From Silicimonas sp. (GTDB lineage: Bacteria > Pseudomonadota > Alphaproteobacteria > Rhodobacterales > Rhodobacteraceae), in assembly GCA_022824315.1 (NCBI GenBank), contig JAJEAC010000005.1:1-51216 (forward strand): 51,216 nt of DNA, in the 5' to 3' direction. The first letter of the stretch is position 1. Every line of letters begins with the position of its first letter. The notes below the pieces were generated by a model. It had not been told where the DNA came from and searched no databases. It saw only the letters and a program-made list of their open reading frames with translations. This document shows positions 17,389 through 26,590 of this stretch, piece after piece. A program made the translations under genes and the position numbers.

Positions 17389-18567
17389 TCATTGTTCTCG
17401 GCCGTTACGCTTGCTCGAAAGTGCCGCGAGGACCGACCTTGCCGCACGCAGTCCTGGCGCCTCCCCTCCCCGACCGAGGCGCGTCATGGTCGTGGCCATG
17501 GCATCCAGTTGGGCCTCGCGAGCCGCATGACCTGACAGCAATTCGTTCACGGCCTCCGCGATAGCCGCAGGCTTGCAGCCCGGACCCAGGAATTCCGGGA
17601 CCGTTCTGGTGTCCGTCACAAGGTTGACCAGCGTCACCGAATCAACGGTCGCCAACCGGCTCATGACCTGCCACGACAGCCAGTTCATGTCATAGGCAAT
17701 GACCATAGGCGTCGCGTTCGCAGCAAGCTCCAGCGAAACCGTCCCGGATGCGGCCAGCGCCACGTCAGCGGCTGCAAATGCCGCCCGTTTCATTTCGGGA
17801 GCACCGTCACGAGGATCAAGGACGATCGGCTCTCCGGGCCATGCACGAACTCCTTCGCGGACAGCCGATACAACCGGGGCTGCAGCGGGCACGACAATGC
17901 GAACTTCAGGACGGCTTGCCAGAACCCTGTGCACCGCCTCTCCGAAGATTGGCACGAGGCGCGCGATTTCCTTGGGGCGAGATCCGGGGAGTGCCAGCAC
18001 GATGGGCGCGTCTCCTGTTCCGGTCTCGGCACGAAATGCCCGGACGTCTTCCGGACCGGCAAGCGGCTCGGCCACGACAGGATGCCCCACGAAATCGCAT
18101 GTCATTCCTGCCCTTGTCATATGTGGAGGTTCAAATGGCAGAAGCGCCAGAACGTGGTCCGTGCAGCGGGCCATTTTCTCCGCCCGCGACGCTCTCCAGG
18201 CCCAGACCGACGGTGCAACGTAATGGATGCAGCACATGCCCGGACTCCGATTCCTGACCGCGCACGCCATGCGCTGCGAAAAGTCCGGCACGTCGATCGT
18301 GATCAGCGCATCCGGCTGCCAGGCCACGCAATCCGCCACGATCTCGTTCAACCTGCGACGGAGCATCAGGTACTTTGGCAGTACCTCTGCAATTCCCATC
18401 ACAGACAGGTCGTCCATGGGAAAGAGACTCTCAATGCCTTCCTTCTGCATTTCCAAGCCTGCGACGCCGCGGACCTCCAGATCCTGCACCAGGGATCCGA
18501 GTCCTCGCATCAATGCCGCGCCCAACTTGTCGCCGGAAGCCTCTCCTGCCAGCAGATAGAGCTTCAT
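17389..18567 (-). CDS. lpxB: lipid-A-disaccharide synthase
   Basis: The 392-residue peripheral membrane glycosyltransferase (family GT19) joins UDP-2,3-diacylglucosamine and lipid X to form the lipid A disaccharide. The start MKLYLLAGEASGDKLGAAL is the family signature (GEASGD). Further segments YVAPSVWAWR, FVGHPVVAEPL, LALPGSRPKEI and LALPGS-type loops, and the LAASGTVSLELA region near residue 280, match GT19 enzymes. It is the last gene of fabZ-lpxA-lpxI-lpxB, 40 bases after lpxI. Length is normal. The product makes the core of the outer-membrane lipopolysaccharide anchor, so the gene is expected to be essential. Confidence 0.96.
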   Translation of the reverse strand: MKLYLLAGEASGDKLGAALMRGLGSLVQDLEVRGVAGLEMQKEGIESLFPMDDLSVMGIAEVLPKYLMLRRRLNEIVADCVAWQPDALITIDVPDFSQRMACAVRNRSPGMCCIHYVAPSVWAWRASRAEKMARCTDHVLALLPFEPPHMTRAGMTCDFVGHPVVAEPLAGPEDVRAFRAETGTGDAPIVLALPGSRPKEIARLVPIFGEAVHRVLASRPEVRIVVPAAAPVVSAVREGVRAWPGEPIVLDPRDGAPEMKRAAFAAADVALAASGTVSLELAANATPMVIAYDMNWLSWQVMSRLATVDSVTLVNLVTDTRTVPEFLGPGCKPAAIAEAVNELLSGHAAREAQLDAMATTMTRLGRGGEAPGLRAARSVLAALSSKRNGREQ

Positions 18568-18607
18568 GGGCCCGGCCAGCCCGGCTTGTCAGATGACGCC
18601 CCACATA

Positions 18608-19393
18608 TCACGGCTGACGCACCCACAGGAAAATCCCGGCATCATCGGCTGCCTCCACCGTTTTCTCGCGATCCAGCACCATGACTCCTGCCGCTTCGAT
18701 GACAATTCCACCGAGTCCCACTTCCGCTGCGCGGGTCGCGGTTCCGGGACCAATCGTCGGCAGGTCGACACGACGATCCTGCCCTGGCTTCGGGGCCTTC
18801 GCGAGGATCCCTCCCGACCCGTCCGGCCTGCGGTCCAAGCTTTCCAGCATCCAGTCGGTGCCGTAGCTCGTCTCGATGGCGATGACCTGCCCATGGCGAA
18901 CGACGCAAGCCTGCCCGATGTCCGTGGCGCCAACGGCCTCCAGCGCGGCGTCGGCACGGAAGGCATCCTTGATGTCTCCGGGCGCCGGCTGCTTGTGCGT
19001 GAGCACGCCGGACGCCGGCAACAGGTCCGGGGCAAGTTCATGGGCTGCACGAATCACGAAACCCTCCGCCTCGAATATCTGCAGCAGGATCTTGAGTGCC
19101 CCATCGTCGCCCTCTTCTAGCGCCGCAACGATCCGGTCGATGAAGGGCTTGCTGCGGGCTTCGACGTCACCGGGATTGAATGCCGGGCGACGGACGGCAC
19201 CTGCGAAGCAGAGTTCCGTCACGCCGCGTGACTTGAGCGCATCCATGAAGCTCGCAATCCGGTCCAGGCGAAAGGTCAGTTCCGTGTCGATCTCGGGCGA
19301 CGTGCCATCAATCCGCACGAAGACCGGTTGGCGGGAATGCACGCGCGCAATATGGCCAGGCAGCCCGCCGGTGCCGGCGACCAGCGCCAGCAC
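18608..19393 (-). CDS. lpxI: UDP-2,3-diacylglucosamine pyrophosphatase LpxI
   Basis: The 261-residue enzyme hydrolyses UDP-2,3-diacylglucosamine to lipid X, replacing the LpxH of gammaproteobacteria. The product starts LALVAGTGGLPGHIARV, as LpxI proteins do, and the C-terminal domain carries VVRHGQVIAIETSYGTDWML and LPTIGPGTATRAAEVGLGGI, both typical of this (DUF1009) family. I chose the GTG at 19393-19391: it lies one base after the lpxA stop codon and begins at the first strand of the fold, while the longer frame back to 19576 lies inside lpxA. LpxI is characteristic of alphaproteobacteria, which supports the taxonomic placement. The enzyme works between LpxA/LpxD and LpxB, its operon neighbours. 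Confidence 0.94.
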   Translation of the reverse strand: MLALVAGTGGLPGHIARVHSRQPVFVRIDGTSPEIDTELTFRLDRIASFMDALKSRGVTELCFAGAVRRPAFNPGDVEARSKPFIDRIVAALEEGDDGALKILLQIFEAEGFVIRAAHELAPDLLPASGVLTHKQPAPGDIKDAFRADAALEAVGATDIGQACVVRHGQVIAIETSYGTDWMLESLDRRPDGSGGILAKAPKPGQDRRVDLPTIGPGTATRAAEVGLGGIVIEAAGVMVLDREKTVEAADDAGIFLWVRQP

Positions 19394-19394
19394 C

Positions 19395-20195
19395 TCAGCG
19401 CTCCGGGGTGAGATAGCTGCGGTCAGACGCGCCGAGGATGAAATCAACGATGTCCCGAACGTAGGAACTAGAGGTTTCGTCGCCGAGCCTGCGGGCACGA
19501 TCCTGGAAGCTACCCTCTCCCTGCGCCAGCGTCTGGAAACCGGCACGAAGGGCAGTGATGTCCTCCCGTGAGACACCCTTGCGCTTAAGCCCCACGAGGT
19601 TCAGCCCCTCAAGCTGCCCCCTCGGCCCTTGGACAAGGCCGTAGGGAATCACATCATTCGTGACCATTGTCACCGCGCCGATGATCGCGCCCTTGCCGAC
19701 GCGAACCCATTGATGAATTCCGGAAAGCCCGCCGATAATCACGTCATCCTCGATCACGCAATGACCGGCGATCGCGCCCTGATTCGCGACAATCACGCGG
19801 TTTCCCACCTGGGCATCGTGAGCCACGTGTGACCCGGTCATGAAAAGGCAGTCATCTCCGACACGGGTCACGCCTTCGCCTCCGGCCGTGCCGGTATTCA
19901 TCGTCACGCCTTCGCGAATGCGATTCCTCTTGCCGACAATGAGCTGCGTTTTCTCCCCCTTGTACTTGAGATCCTGGGGAATCTCGCCCACGACGGCACC
20001 GGGGAAGATCTCGGTCTCTTCACCAACTTCGGTCTGCCCCATCACGACTGCATGCGACTTCACGGACACCCCTTCCCCGAGGGTGACCTCTGGGCCGATC
20101 ACCGAGAAAGGTCCGACATTTGCGCCCGGCCCGATAACGGCCCCCGTCTCGACAACGGCGGAAGCATGGACCGTGGCATTGGGATCAATGCTCAC
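19395..20195 (-). CDS. lpxA: UDP-GlcNAc acyltransferase
   Basis: The 266-residue trimeric enzyme transfers a 3-hydroxyacyl chain from acyl carrier protein to UDP-GlcNAc, the first step of lipid A synthesis. The N-terminal two thirds are left-handed beta-helix hexapeptide repeats (for example [15 protein letters not shown]). The catalytic histidine is in [14 protein letters not shown], and the C-terminal helical part carries the NLVGLKRKG motif. The GTG at 20195-20193 overlaps the fabZ stop as GTGA and gives the expected start [15 protein letters not shown]; the longer frame from 20228 lies within fabZ. The chain is slightly longer than the E. coli enzyme. fabZ-lpxA linkage is nearly universal and couples fatty-acid and lipid A synthesis. 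Confidence 0.96.
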   Translation of the reverse strand: MSIDPNATVHASAVVETGAVIGPGANVGPFSVIGPEVTLGEGVSVKSHAVVMGQTEVGEETEIFPGAVVGEIPQDLKYKGEKTQLIVGKRNRIREGVTMNTGTAGGEGVTRVGDDCLFMTGSHVAHDAQVGNRVIVANQGAIAGHCVIEDDVIIGGLSGIHQWVRVGKGAIIGAVTMVTNDVIPYGLVQGPRGQLEGLNLVGLKRKGVSREDITALRAGFQTLAQGEGSFQDRARRLGDETSSSYVRDIVDFILGASDRSYLTPER

Positions 20196-20647
20196 TTCGG
20201 CATGTCCATCATTGCGGTGAACTCGCATTCGCAGGCGATCCCGCCGTCCACGGTGGCAACGCCCCTGAACTTCCAGACCCTGCCTCCGCCGCGCAGCTTG
20301 GTGATCTCCATCCGGAGAACGTCGCCAGGCACAACCTTGCGACGAAACTTCACGCCGTCCATGGCCATGAAATAGATCGCATTTTTCCTTTCCCCGAGAT
20401 CCAGCCCGACCCCCGCGATCACGGCCGATGTCTGGGCCATGGCCTCGATCATGTACACGCCTGGAAAGACCGGTTCGCTCGGAAAGTGGCCCGCGAAAAA
20501 GGGCTCGTTGATCGTGACGTTCTTGATCCCGACCCCCCGCTCCGTTCCTTCGATCTCGATGACCTTGTCCACGAGCAGGAACGGATAGCGGTGCGGAATC
20601 AACTTCTGGATCAGCCCGATATCCGCCGTCTTCATTTCACTGCCCAT
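20192..20647 (-). CDS. fabZ: 3-hydroxyacyl-ACP dehydratase FabZ
   Basis: The 151-residue hot-dog-fold enzyme dehydrates 3-hydroxyacyl-ACP in fatty-acid elongation, competing with LpxA for the same pool. The motifs [13 protein letters not shown] and [21 protein letters not shown], with the catalytic His and Glu, are intact. Two starts are possible, ATG 20647 (MGSEMKTAD) and ATG 20635 (MKTAD); AAGGAAAAGGGA upstream favours the first. It heads the operon here. In many relatives bamA and lpxD precede fabZ, but here the next gene upstream is a divergent MFS transporter, so lpxD must be elsewhere. Confidence 0.95.
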   Translation of the reverse strand: MGSEMKTADIGLIQKLIPHRYPFLLVDKVIEIEGTERGVGIKNVTINEPFFAGHFPSEPVFPGVYMIEAMAQTSAVIAGVGLDLGERKNAIYFMAMDGVKFRRKVVPGDVLRMEITKLRGGGRVWKFRGVATVDGGIACECEFTAMMDMPK

Positions 20648-20821
20648 GGAGACATCCCTTTTCCTTGAGGTAGCAAGGCGGAACGGTCGCCGCAAGCAAG
20701 CGGTTTCCAAACATGCCCCGACCACTGCCCTTGCCGGTGTCGCGCAGCAACAGGGATTGAACCTCTCCGGGTCACATGCCAGCCTGAACCGAATTGCGCA
20801 ACCGAGCCATCGGGAGACGAC

Positions 20822-22039
20822 ATGCACGACAGGCGCACTGTACCAGCAGGGAAGGTCAACGCCGCCATAATGGCCGGATGCCTCGTGGCGTTCCTCGGTT
20901 TTGGCTTCGCGGCTACCTTTGGCGTCTTTCTCAGCCCGATGAGCGAAGCCCTTGGCTGGGGTCGGGAGGTCTTTTCCCTCTCGGTCGCGATCCAGTTGCT
21001 CGCCTGGGGCATCACGCAACCGCTTGCCGGAGCCGTGGCCGACAGGTTCGGGACCGCGAGGGTCCTGGCCTTCGGCGCGGTCTTTGCCGGCATCGGCTTT
21101 GTTCTGCGGGGCATCGTAACAGACCCGGTGCTCTTCGTCCTTACGGGCGTCCTGGTCGGCGCGGGCACAGGAGCCGCGTCATTCCCGATCGTCATCGGTG
21201 CGCTCGGAAAGATCGTCTCCGAAGAGCGGCGCAGCTTCATTCTGGGTCTGGGCACAGCTGCAGCATCCCTTGGCATGTTTGCGGCCGCGCCTACGGCAAC
21301 CACGATGATCGGGTCGATTGGCTGGTCATCTGCACTGATCGTGATCGGCGCAAGCTTTGCCCTGATCCTCCCCTTCCTTGTGTTCATCGCCCGTGTGGCG
21401 ACGCCGAGCGCGTCGGGGTCCTCTGCCAAGGACTTTGGCCACGCGCTCGGCATGGCATTCAGGGACAAGAGCTATCTCTGCCTGTTCTTCGGGTTCTTTG
21501 TTTGCGGGTTTCATGTCGCCTTCATCCAGACGCACCTTCCTGCCTACGTGGTTGACCTAGGGATGGCGGCCTGGATCGGCGGATGGTCGCTGGCCCTGAT
21601 CGGGCTCTTCAACATCGCTGGATCATTCCTCTCGGGATGGTCGGGTCAGGTCTACTCCAAGAAATGGGTGCTGAGCGGAATCTATTTTGCGCGCGCGTTG
21701 GTGATCGCCGCCTTCGTGCTGGCTCCGGTCACGACATCCAGCGTCCTTGCCTTCTCGGCCGTCATGGGACTTCTCTGGCTGTCGACGGTTCCGCTGACCA
21801 TGGGCCTCGTCGCGCAGACGCAAGGGCTGAAGTTCCTGTCGACCCTGGCAGGCCTCGTCTTCCTGAGTCACCAGACAGGTAGTTTCCTGGGCGCCTGGAT
21901 GGGTGGACGGATCTACGACCTCAACCAGGACTACACGCCAATGTGGTGGACGGCGGTTGCGCTCGGTCTGCTGGCTGCGCTCCTGCACATGCCCATTCGG
22001 GAGTCCCCTGGACCCCTTGCACTTGCCGAAGAATCCTGA
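20822..22039 (+). CDS. MFS transporter (monocarboxylate/organic-acid type)
   Basis: The 405-residue inner-membrane protein has twelve predicted membrane helices with a central loop near residues 195-210 and the MFS motif A-like segment [13 protein letters not shown] after helix 2. The general look ([20 protein letters not shown] at the start) is that of oxalate/formate- and monocarboxylate-type carriers, so an organic or sugar acid is the likely substrate. GGGAGACGAC precedes the ATG at 20822. It is divergent from fabZ. Directly after its stop lies a degraded dehydratase start, and a decayed copy of this gene's 3' end is found 4.2 kb downstream before the intact dehydratase. This suggests the transporter once formed an operon with such a dehydratase. 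Confidence 0.88.
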   Translation: MHDRRTVPAGKVNAAIMAGCLVAFLGFGFAATFGVFLSPMSEALGWGREVFSLSVAIQLLAWGITQPLAGAVADRFGTARVLAFGAVFAGIGFVLRGIVTDPVLFVLTGVLVGAGTGAASFPIVIGALGKIVSEERRSFILGLGTAAASLGMFAAAPTATTMIGSIGWSSALIVIGASFALILPFLVFIARVATPSASGSSAKDFGHALGMAFRDKSYLCLFFGFFVCGFHVAFIQTHLPAYVVDLGMAAWIGGWSLALIGLFNIAGSFLSGWSGQVYSKKWVLSGIYFARALVIAAFVLAPVTTSSVLAFSAVMGLLWLSTVPLTMGLVAQTQGLKFLSTLAGLVFLSHQTGSFLGAWMGGRIYDLNQDYTPMWWTAVALGLLAALLHMPIRESPGPLALAEES

Positions 22040-22345
22040 CCGGAGCTCGGAATGAGCCAAGTCGAATCTCGCAATGGGTCTCAGGCCACGACGATGGCGG
22101 AATCGGGACGCAGGTACGCATGCGGCCGGACACGCAGATACAGGGCTCGTGCGTCGGCTGCAAAACCGTACGAAGGCCACCGGTCCGATCATCGGTTCAA
22201 GCCGGACAACCTGAGATTCCTGGGGCATCGGAACCGTGCAATGCAAAGGAGCAATTTCCCTGGCGACCGGGAGGGACGGCCCGACATCGACGTCTGGTCC
22301 GATCCCTTGCCATGCCACCAGCACCGGCGAGGCCATCCGGAACAG
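21910..22345 (+). repeat. diverged duplicate segment, copy A
   Basis: This segment (end of the MFS gene, spacer and broken dehydratase start) aligns by eye with 26,145-26,590, which holds a broken MFS end, spacer and intact dehydratase start. Shared landmarks in order are GCCGAA, TGACC/CGACC, GGCCACGACGA, ATCGG-ACGCAG, the tyrosine codon with ACGAAG, and TGGTCCGATC followed by CATGCCACCA. Identity looks like roughly 65-75 percent with small indels. Both copies are in the same orientation. Confidence 0.75.
22060..22345 (+). pseudogene. fragment of an IlvD/Edd-type dehydratase (5' end)
   Basis: In one frame the bases from about 22,163 read KPYEGHRSDHRFKPDNLRF and then LGHRNRAMQRS, DREGRPDID and WSDPLPCHQH. 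These are a degenerate copy of residues 4-60 of the dehydratase encoded at 26,372, which reads KQYEDLRSARWFRPDDLRS, MGHRSRAMQM and WSDLSPCHHH. The fragment lacks the TTG/GTG start context, carries a deletion before WSD and fades out after about 22,345; the other 500 or so codons are missing. The homologous spacer upstream of it also matches. It is a relic of a second dehydratase gene that followed the MFS gene. Confidence 0.8.
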
Positions 22346-22520
22346 GCCTGCAGTACCAGCCCCCGGCCACTACTGACGACTGAACTCGATACGTGCACCG
22401 GGCGGGGGAAAAATCCTTCGGCAGACGGCAATTTCTGTCTGGCTTCCTCCTCCGTAATCTGTTGGCCGCCGTCCCGTCCCCGGCGCGCCGCAATGCCGTT
22501 CTGATTGTCGCGAGACACGC

Positions 22521-23261
22521 ATGGATCCGCACCTGCTTCTCCTTGCCACCGCCGCAATTCTGCTGGGCGGCTTCCTGAAAGGGGCGACCGGCGCCGGAGC
22601 GCCCGTGGTTGGCGTCCCGATCCTGGCCGCGATTTTCGATGTGCAGCTTGCGGTCGCGGTCTTTTCCGTGCTCAACCTGTTCTCGAACATCTGGCATTCG
22701 TACGCCTACCGAAGACACCGCGGACCGTTCCGGCTTGTCTACGGATTTGCGATAGCGGGTTCGGTCGGGGCGATTGCCGGTTCAGTCTTGCTCGCGTCCC
22801 TGCCAACAGACGCCTTGATGGCCTCGCTGGCCGCCATGGTTCTAGCGTATATCTTCCTGCGGCTCTTCCAGCCGGACTGGGCGCTGGATCGATCCGCCGG
22901 AATGCGGCTCGTGCCCTATGTCGGCATCGCTGGAGGATTGATGCAGGGGGCCGGAGGAATCTCCGCGCCTGTCTCCGTTACGTTCCTGAACGCGATGCGT
23001 CTTCCCAGAGAAGAGTTCATTGCGACAATATCGGTCTTCTTCGTCGCCATGTCGGTCGTGCAAATCCCGTCTCTTGCCTATCTTGGCCTCCTGACGGCAG
23101 ATCGCTCGCTCATGGCAATTGCGGCCACCATTCCAATGTTCCTGTCCATGCCGCTCGGTGAATTGGCCGCCAGATACATGTCAAAGGCGGTCTTCGACCG
23201 GATAATCCTGATTCTACTCGCCGCGATTGCGATCCGGTTGATCTGGACATCGATGACCTAG
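22521..23261 (+). CDS. TauE/SafE-family exporter
   Basis: The 246-residue inner-membrane protein has seven or eight predicted membrane segments and the TauE/SafE pattern of two similar halves: GGFLKGATGAGAPVVGVPIL at residues 16-35 and GGLMQGAGGISAPVSVTFL near 137. Members export sulfite, sulfoacetate or other organic anions, and several serve as uncharacterised carboxylate carriers. It sits between the dehydratase remnant and a convergent TRAP transporter, so it was probably part of the sugar-acid cluster, but its substrate is unknown. It begins with ATG at 22521 without a strong ribosome binding site. The sox genes 7 kb away might suggest sulfite, but the distance makes that weak. Confidence 0.85.
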   Translation: MDPHLLLLATAAILLGGFLKGATGAGAPVVGVPILAAIFDVQLAVAVFSVLNLFSNIWHSYAYRRHRGPFRLVYGFAIAGSVGAIAGSVLLASLPTDALMASLAAMVLAYIFLRLFQPDWALDRSAGMRLVPYVGIAGGLMQGAGGISAPVSVTFLNAMRLPREEFIATISVFFVAMSVVQIPSLAYLGLLTADRSLMAIAATIPMFLSMPLGELAARYMSKAVFDRIILILLAAIAIRLIWTSMT

Positions 23262-23301
23262 AGAGCAGGAGTCCATGTCCGTTTGCGCAGGACAACGTTG
23301 A

Positions 23302-24603
23302 TCACCTCATCTGTCCCGGCAGGAACAGGGCGATCTGCGGAAACGCGACGAGCAGAGCAAGGCAAACCGCCATTGCAACCCAAAACGGCAGGACACCTCG
23401 AAAGATCGTGCTCATGGGAACGCCCGCAGCGACGCCCTTGACGACGAAGACGTTGATGCCGACGGGCGGCGTGATCAGGCCCATCTCGATCACGACGACG
23501 CAGATCACGCCGAACCAGATCGGGTCAAACCCGAGACCGGCGATGATCGGGAACACGACCGGCATCGTGACGACCAGCATGGCCAGACCATCAAAGAACA
23601 TGCCAAGAATGACGTAGCCAATCAGGATCAAGGCCAGGGTTCCATAGGGTCCGAGGCCGAATGCCTGAAGCTGCAGCGCAAGGGTTTCCGGAATGTGCGT
23701 GAGCGCAAGGAACGGCCCGAAAACATGCGCCCCGATAATGATCAGGTACAGCATGGCCGTCGTCGTCACCGTCTCAAGCAGGATTTCGGGCACGTCACGG
23801 AACTTCACGGCGCCGGTCCCAAGCGCCAGCAGCGAGACAAGTGTGGCTCCTACGCCGGCGGCCTCGACTGGCGTGAAGACACCGAGATAAATTCCCCCAA
23901 TGGATGCCAGGATGACTCCGACCAGCGGCAGCGATCTGAGGGACGCCAAGAGTTTCTCGCCGGCAGTCGTGCTTGGACCGACCGGACCGGATTCGGGTCG
24001 TATCGACGTGACCGTCAAAATGACGGCCACGAAGAGGAGCGAAAGCAGGACGCCTGGCAAGATGCCCGCGATGAAGAGCTTGCCGATGCTCTCTTCGGTC
24101 AGGATCGCGTAGAGCACGAAGCCGGTGGATGGCGGGATCAGGATGCCAAGCGTGCCACCTGCTGCGACTGAACCTGTCGCAAGTCCGTCGGCATAGCCGA
24201 ATCGCTTCATTTCGGGCAGAGCGACCTTCCCGATGGTCACGGCCGTTGCGACGGATGAGCCTGACACCGCGGCAAACGCGGCACAGCCCAAGACCGTAGA
24301 TGACGCCAATCCGCCCCGCAACCTGCCGACCCAGGCATATGCCGCTTCGTAGAGTCGCTGGGAATATCCTGCCGCCCCGGCCATGTTGCCCATGAGCACA
24401 AAGAGCGGAATGATCGAAAGCGAATAGGCCGTTATCGACGTATAAGTCTCCGACGTCATTGTGGCAATGGCCGCCCTTTGGCCATCGATGACCCAAATCC
24501 CTCCGAACCCGACAACAAGAAGTGCCATGCCCACCGGCAGTCTTGCGACGAGGCAAAAGAACAGCGCGACGATTCCCCAGGCTCCGATCAAGGTTTCACT
24601 CAT
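23302..24603 (-). CDS. dctM: TRAP transporter large membrane subunit (DctM)
   Basis: The 433-residue inner-membrane protein is the sodium-driven translocation channel of a TRAP transporter. Twelve or so hydrophobic segments are visible, with the family stretches GSSVATAVTIGKVALPEMKR near residue 110, TLGILIPPSTGFVLYAILTE and PPVGINVFVVKG near residue 375. The ATG at 24603 overlaps the end of dctQ by eight bases, so translation is coupled. It is the last gene of dctP-dctQ-dctM. The divergent dehydratase, RraA-like and FAH-fold genes suggest that a sugar acid is imported. The small letters of the symbol denote the family, not C4-dicarboxylate specificity. Confidence 0.93.
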   Translation of the reverse strand: MSETLIGAWGIVALFFCLVARLPVGMALLVVGFGGIWVIDGQRAAIATMTSETYTSITAYSLSIIPLFVLMGNMAGAAGYSQRLYEAAYAWVGRLRGGLASSTVLGCAAFAAVSGSSVATAVTIGKVALPEMKRFGYADGLATGSVAAGGTLGILIPPSTGFVLYAILTEESIGKLFIAGILPGVLLSLLFVAVILTVTSIRPESGPVGPSTTAGEKLLASLRSLPLVGVILASIGGIYLGVFTPVEAAGVGATLVSLLALGTGAVKFRDVPEILLETVTTTAMLYLIIIGAHVFGPFLALTHIPETLALQLQAFGLGPYGTLALILIGYVILGMFFDGLAMLVVTMPVVFPIIAGLGFDPIWFGVICVVVIEMGLITPPVGINVFVVKGVAAGVPMSTIFRGVLPFWVAMAVCLALLVAFPQIALFLPGQMR

Positions 24604-25111
24604 AGTCGGCGACACCTTGGCGAAACTGTCCAATCAACTGTACGGCGAGAACCAGTGAAAAGAGGCCCATGCCAAAGGTAATCGCGCCGTACGCAATCCA
24701 GACCGGAATCTCGATCATGTTGGTCACATCGCCGTACTCGTGGGCATCCAGCATCTTGTCCCAAGACTTCCGGACCAAGAGAAGGAGCACGATGCCGGAG
24801 GCGACGCGAGCAAAGATGTCGCCCGCAAACCTGCCCACCGCTCCGATCCTGTGGTCCAGGATGTCCACACGGATGTGTCCGTTCTGAAAGGTCGTGAGGG
24901 GCATCGCCGCCATGACCACCAGCGCCATTCCGATTTCAACCAGTTCCTGGTCGCCGAGAATGGGCTGATTGAGCACGTAACGGGCAAATACGGCGGTGCT
25001 GACCAAGAGAACCAACCCGAAAAGAACGAGGCCGCCCAAGAGAGCGACCCCTTTGAGAAGGCGCTCGGGGGACCCCCAAGCGCCTGAGAAGTTGTCGTGA
25101 CCGTCAGCCAT
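24596..25111 (-). CDS. dctQ: TRAP transporter small membrane subunit (DctQ)
   Basis: The 171-residue protein has four membrane helices, as usual for the small TRAP subunit that docks the binding protein and supports the large subunit. Typical segments are VSTAVFARYVLNQPILGDQE, with the charged E in the membrane, and MAALPLTTFQNGHIRVDIL-like text near residue 75. The ATG at 25111 shares its first base with the dctP stop codon (TAATG), so the two are translationally coupled; an upstream ATG at 25135 lies inside dctP. Its own end overlaps dctM. Assignment to the family is clear from the fold pattern and from the order P-Q-M. Confidence 0.9.
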   Translation of the reverse strand: MADGHDNFSGAWGSPERLLKGVALLGGLVLFGLVLLVSTAVFARYVLNQPILGDQELVEIGMALVVMAAMPLTTFQNGHIRVDILDHRIGAVGRFAGDIFARVASGIVLLLLVRKSWDKMLDAHEYGDVTNMIEIPVWIAYGAITFGMGLFSLVLAVQLIGQFRQGVADYE

Positions 25112-26097
25112 TACTGCCGCAAAGCGGCGGCCCATGCAGAGGCGTCGATCCCCTCGGCATCAAGTTCTGCAATCACTTCGGCGGCGAGGTTGTCGCTCGC
25201 CGCGTTGAACTCGGCAGCAGCTTCTGCCGAAAGCGTGTGAACTTCGCCCCCCTCGGCGACCCACTTTTTCAGCGACCTGTCAGAGGCATTTGTCATTGTG
25301 ACTCGACCGCCTTCGGACATCTCGGCCCCCGTCAACTCGGTCAGTTTGGCCTGGGTATCGGCGTCCAGCGCCTCCCAGCTGTCCCGATTCATGACCAGCA
25401 TGAACACGGAGTTCGTGGCATTCATCCCAGCGGTGATGTACTTGGTCACTTCGCCGAGCTTGAAGCTTGTCAGCACCGAGGCGTCCACGAGGGTGCCGTC
25501 CACGACGCCGGTGTCCATCGACTGGTAGACCTGCGTGATCGGCATGGAAACGGCGGTCGCTCCCCAAGCTTCAACGAGGCGGCCGGTGTTCTTGGACGGC
25601 ACGCGGATCTTCAGTCCGGCCAGATCGGAAAGCGATTCGATCTTCTTTTCGTGCATCAACAGCATGGCGTCACCGGCCGTCCAGAGTCCCAAGAGCACGA
25701 CGCGCCGGAATTCAACGTCGAGCATGTCGATGTTGGCCCAAATTGCCTCGGTCTTGTTCACACCGGGCTTCACGATGCCCGGAACCTCGACCAGCAGAGT
25801 CTTCTTGAACTGGGACGCCGTATAGCCCGGCAGGGCGTACACGATGTCGGCCACACCATCGATGACACGGTCATACTGCTTTACCGGACCTGGACCAAGC
25901 TCTCCGCCCGGATAGACGCGAATGGTCGTCGCACCGCCGGTTGCTTCCGCCAGCTTCTCCGCAAGCGGCAAGAACATTTCGACGTGCAGATGGTATTTGG
26001 TAGAAGAGAAATGCGCGAGCTTGAGTTCCTCGGCATGTGCCATTGCTCCGATGGCAAGCGCGGCCAGGCCGCCGAGGATGGATCTGATGACAGTCAT
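25111..26097 (-). CDS. dctP: TRAP transporter substrate-binding protein (DctP)
   Basis: The 328-residue periplasmic protein captures the substrate for the TRAP transporter. A signal peptide covers residues 1-22, cleaved after AHA. The DctP core follows, including the carboxylate-binding arginine in DLAGLKIRVPSKN and the typical VYQSMDTGVVDGTLVDAS region. GGGAGGAGACC before ATG 26097 is a very strong ribosome binding site; the longer frame from 26127 can be dismissed. A perfect 6-5-6 inverted repeat lies 14 bases before the start. By context (divergent aldonate dehydratase genes) the ligand is likely a pentonate or related sugar acid; that is inference. Confidence 0.93.
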   Translation of the reverse strand: MTVIRSILGGLAALAIGAMAHAEELKLAHFSSTKYHLHVEMFLPLAEKLAEATGGATTIRVYPGGELGPGPVKQYDRVIDGVADIVYALPGYTASQFKKTLLVEVPGIVKPGVNKTEAIWANIDMLDVEFRRVVLLGLWTAGDAMLLMHEKKIESLSDLAGLKIRVPSKNTGRLVEAWGATAVSMPITQVYQSMDTGVVDGTLVDASVLTSFKLGEVTKYITAGMNATNSVFMLVMNRDSWEALDADTQAKLTELTGAEMSEGGRVTMTNASDRSLKKWVAEGGEVHTLSAEAAAEFNAASDNLAAEVIAELDAEGIDASAWAAALRQ

Positions 26098-26110
26098 GGT
26101 CTCCTCCCTA

Positions 26111-26127
26111 TTGACATTCCCTGTCAA
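26111..26127. promoter_or_regulatory. inverted repeat, candidate operator of the TRAP operon
   Basis: TTGACA-TTCCC-TGTCAA is a perfect 6-5-6 inverted repeat between the divergent dctP and dehydratase genes, close to the dctP start. Its half-site resembles the TTGTCAA/TTGACAA elements in front of the ABC operon at 38.9 kb. A repressor binding site is likely; a hairpin next to the dctP ribosome binding site is the alternative. Confidence 0.45.
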
Positions 26128-26144
26128 GGACAGGCGTGCGTGCC

Positions 26145-26275
26145 CGGTGGCGACATCGAACAGAGCCTGCCTACGTTCCTGTGTGGCGACTCTGGCCGCT
26201 CACGTCAAGGCAACTGGACGCTCGGGGCGCGACCTCTCGCGCTCGCCGAAAGATCCCGACCGAATCCCGGTACGA
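26145..26275 (+). pseudogene. decayed 3' end of an MFS gene
   Basis: These bases align with the last 130 or so bases of the intact MFS gene at 21,910-22,039. Near the end, GCGCTCGCCGAAAGATCCCGA here corresponds to GCACTTGCCGAAGAATCCTGA there, so the stop codon has become CGA. Upstream, the match to the codons for the last membrane helix is weaker and contains indels. No reading frame for the rest of the transporter exists, since dctP occupies that DNA on the other strand. It marks where a second MFS gene once preceded the dehydratase. Confidence 0.6.
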
Positions 26276-26590
26276 GCAAAGTCGGATCATGAATGGACAA
26301 CGGGCCACGACGAAGGCAGGATCGGACGCAGAAATGAGCGCGACAGGAAACGTCGACAAGGAGCATTAACCTTGGCCGTGAAACAATACGAAGACCTGCG
26401 GTCCGCCCGGTGGTTCAGGCCAGATGACCTGCGATCCATGGGGCATCGAAGCCGCGCGATGCAGATGGGCCTGTCCCGTGACGACTGGGAGGGAAAGCCC
26501 GTCATTGCCATCATCAACACTTGGTCCGATCTCTCGCCATGCCACCACCACCTCAGGGACCGGGCGGAATGGGTCCGCCGCGGCATCCTG
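26145..26590 (+). repeat. diverged duplicate segment, copy B
   Basis: Counterpart of the copy at 21,910-22,345. In this copy the dehydratase part is intact and the MFS part is decayed. Confidence 0.75.

Noticed and set aside
25922-26371. In-frame N-terminal extension of the dehydratase by 150 codons
   Set aside because: It is antisense to dctP and then runs through the decayed MFS remnant. A good ribosome binding site and family homology place the start at 26372.
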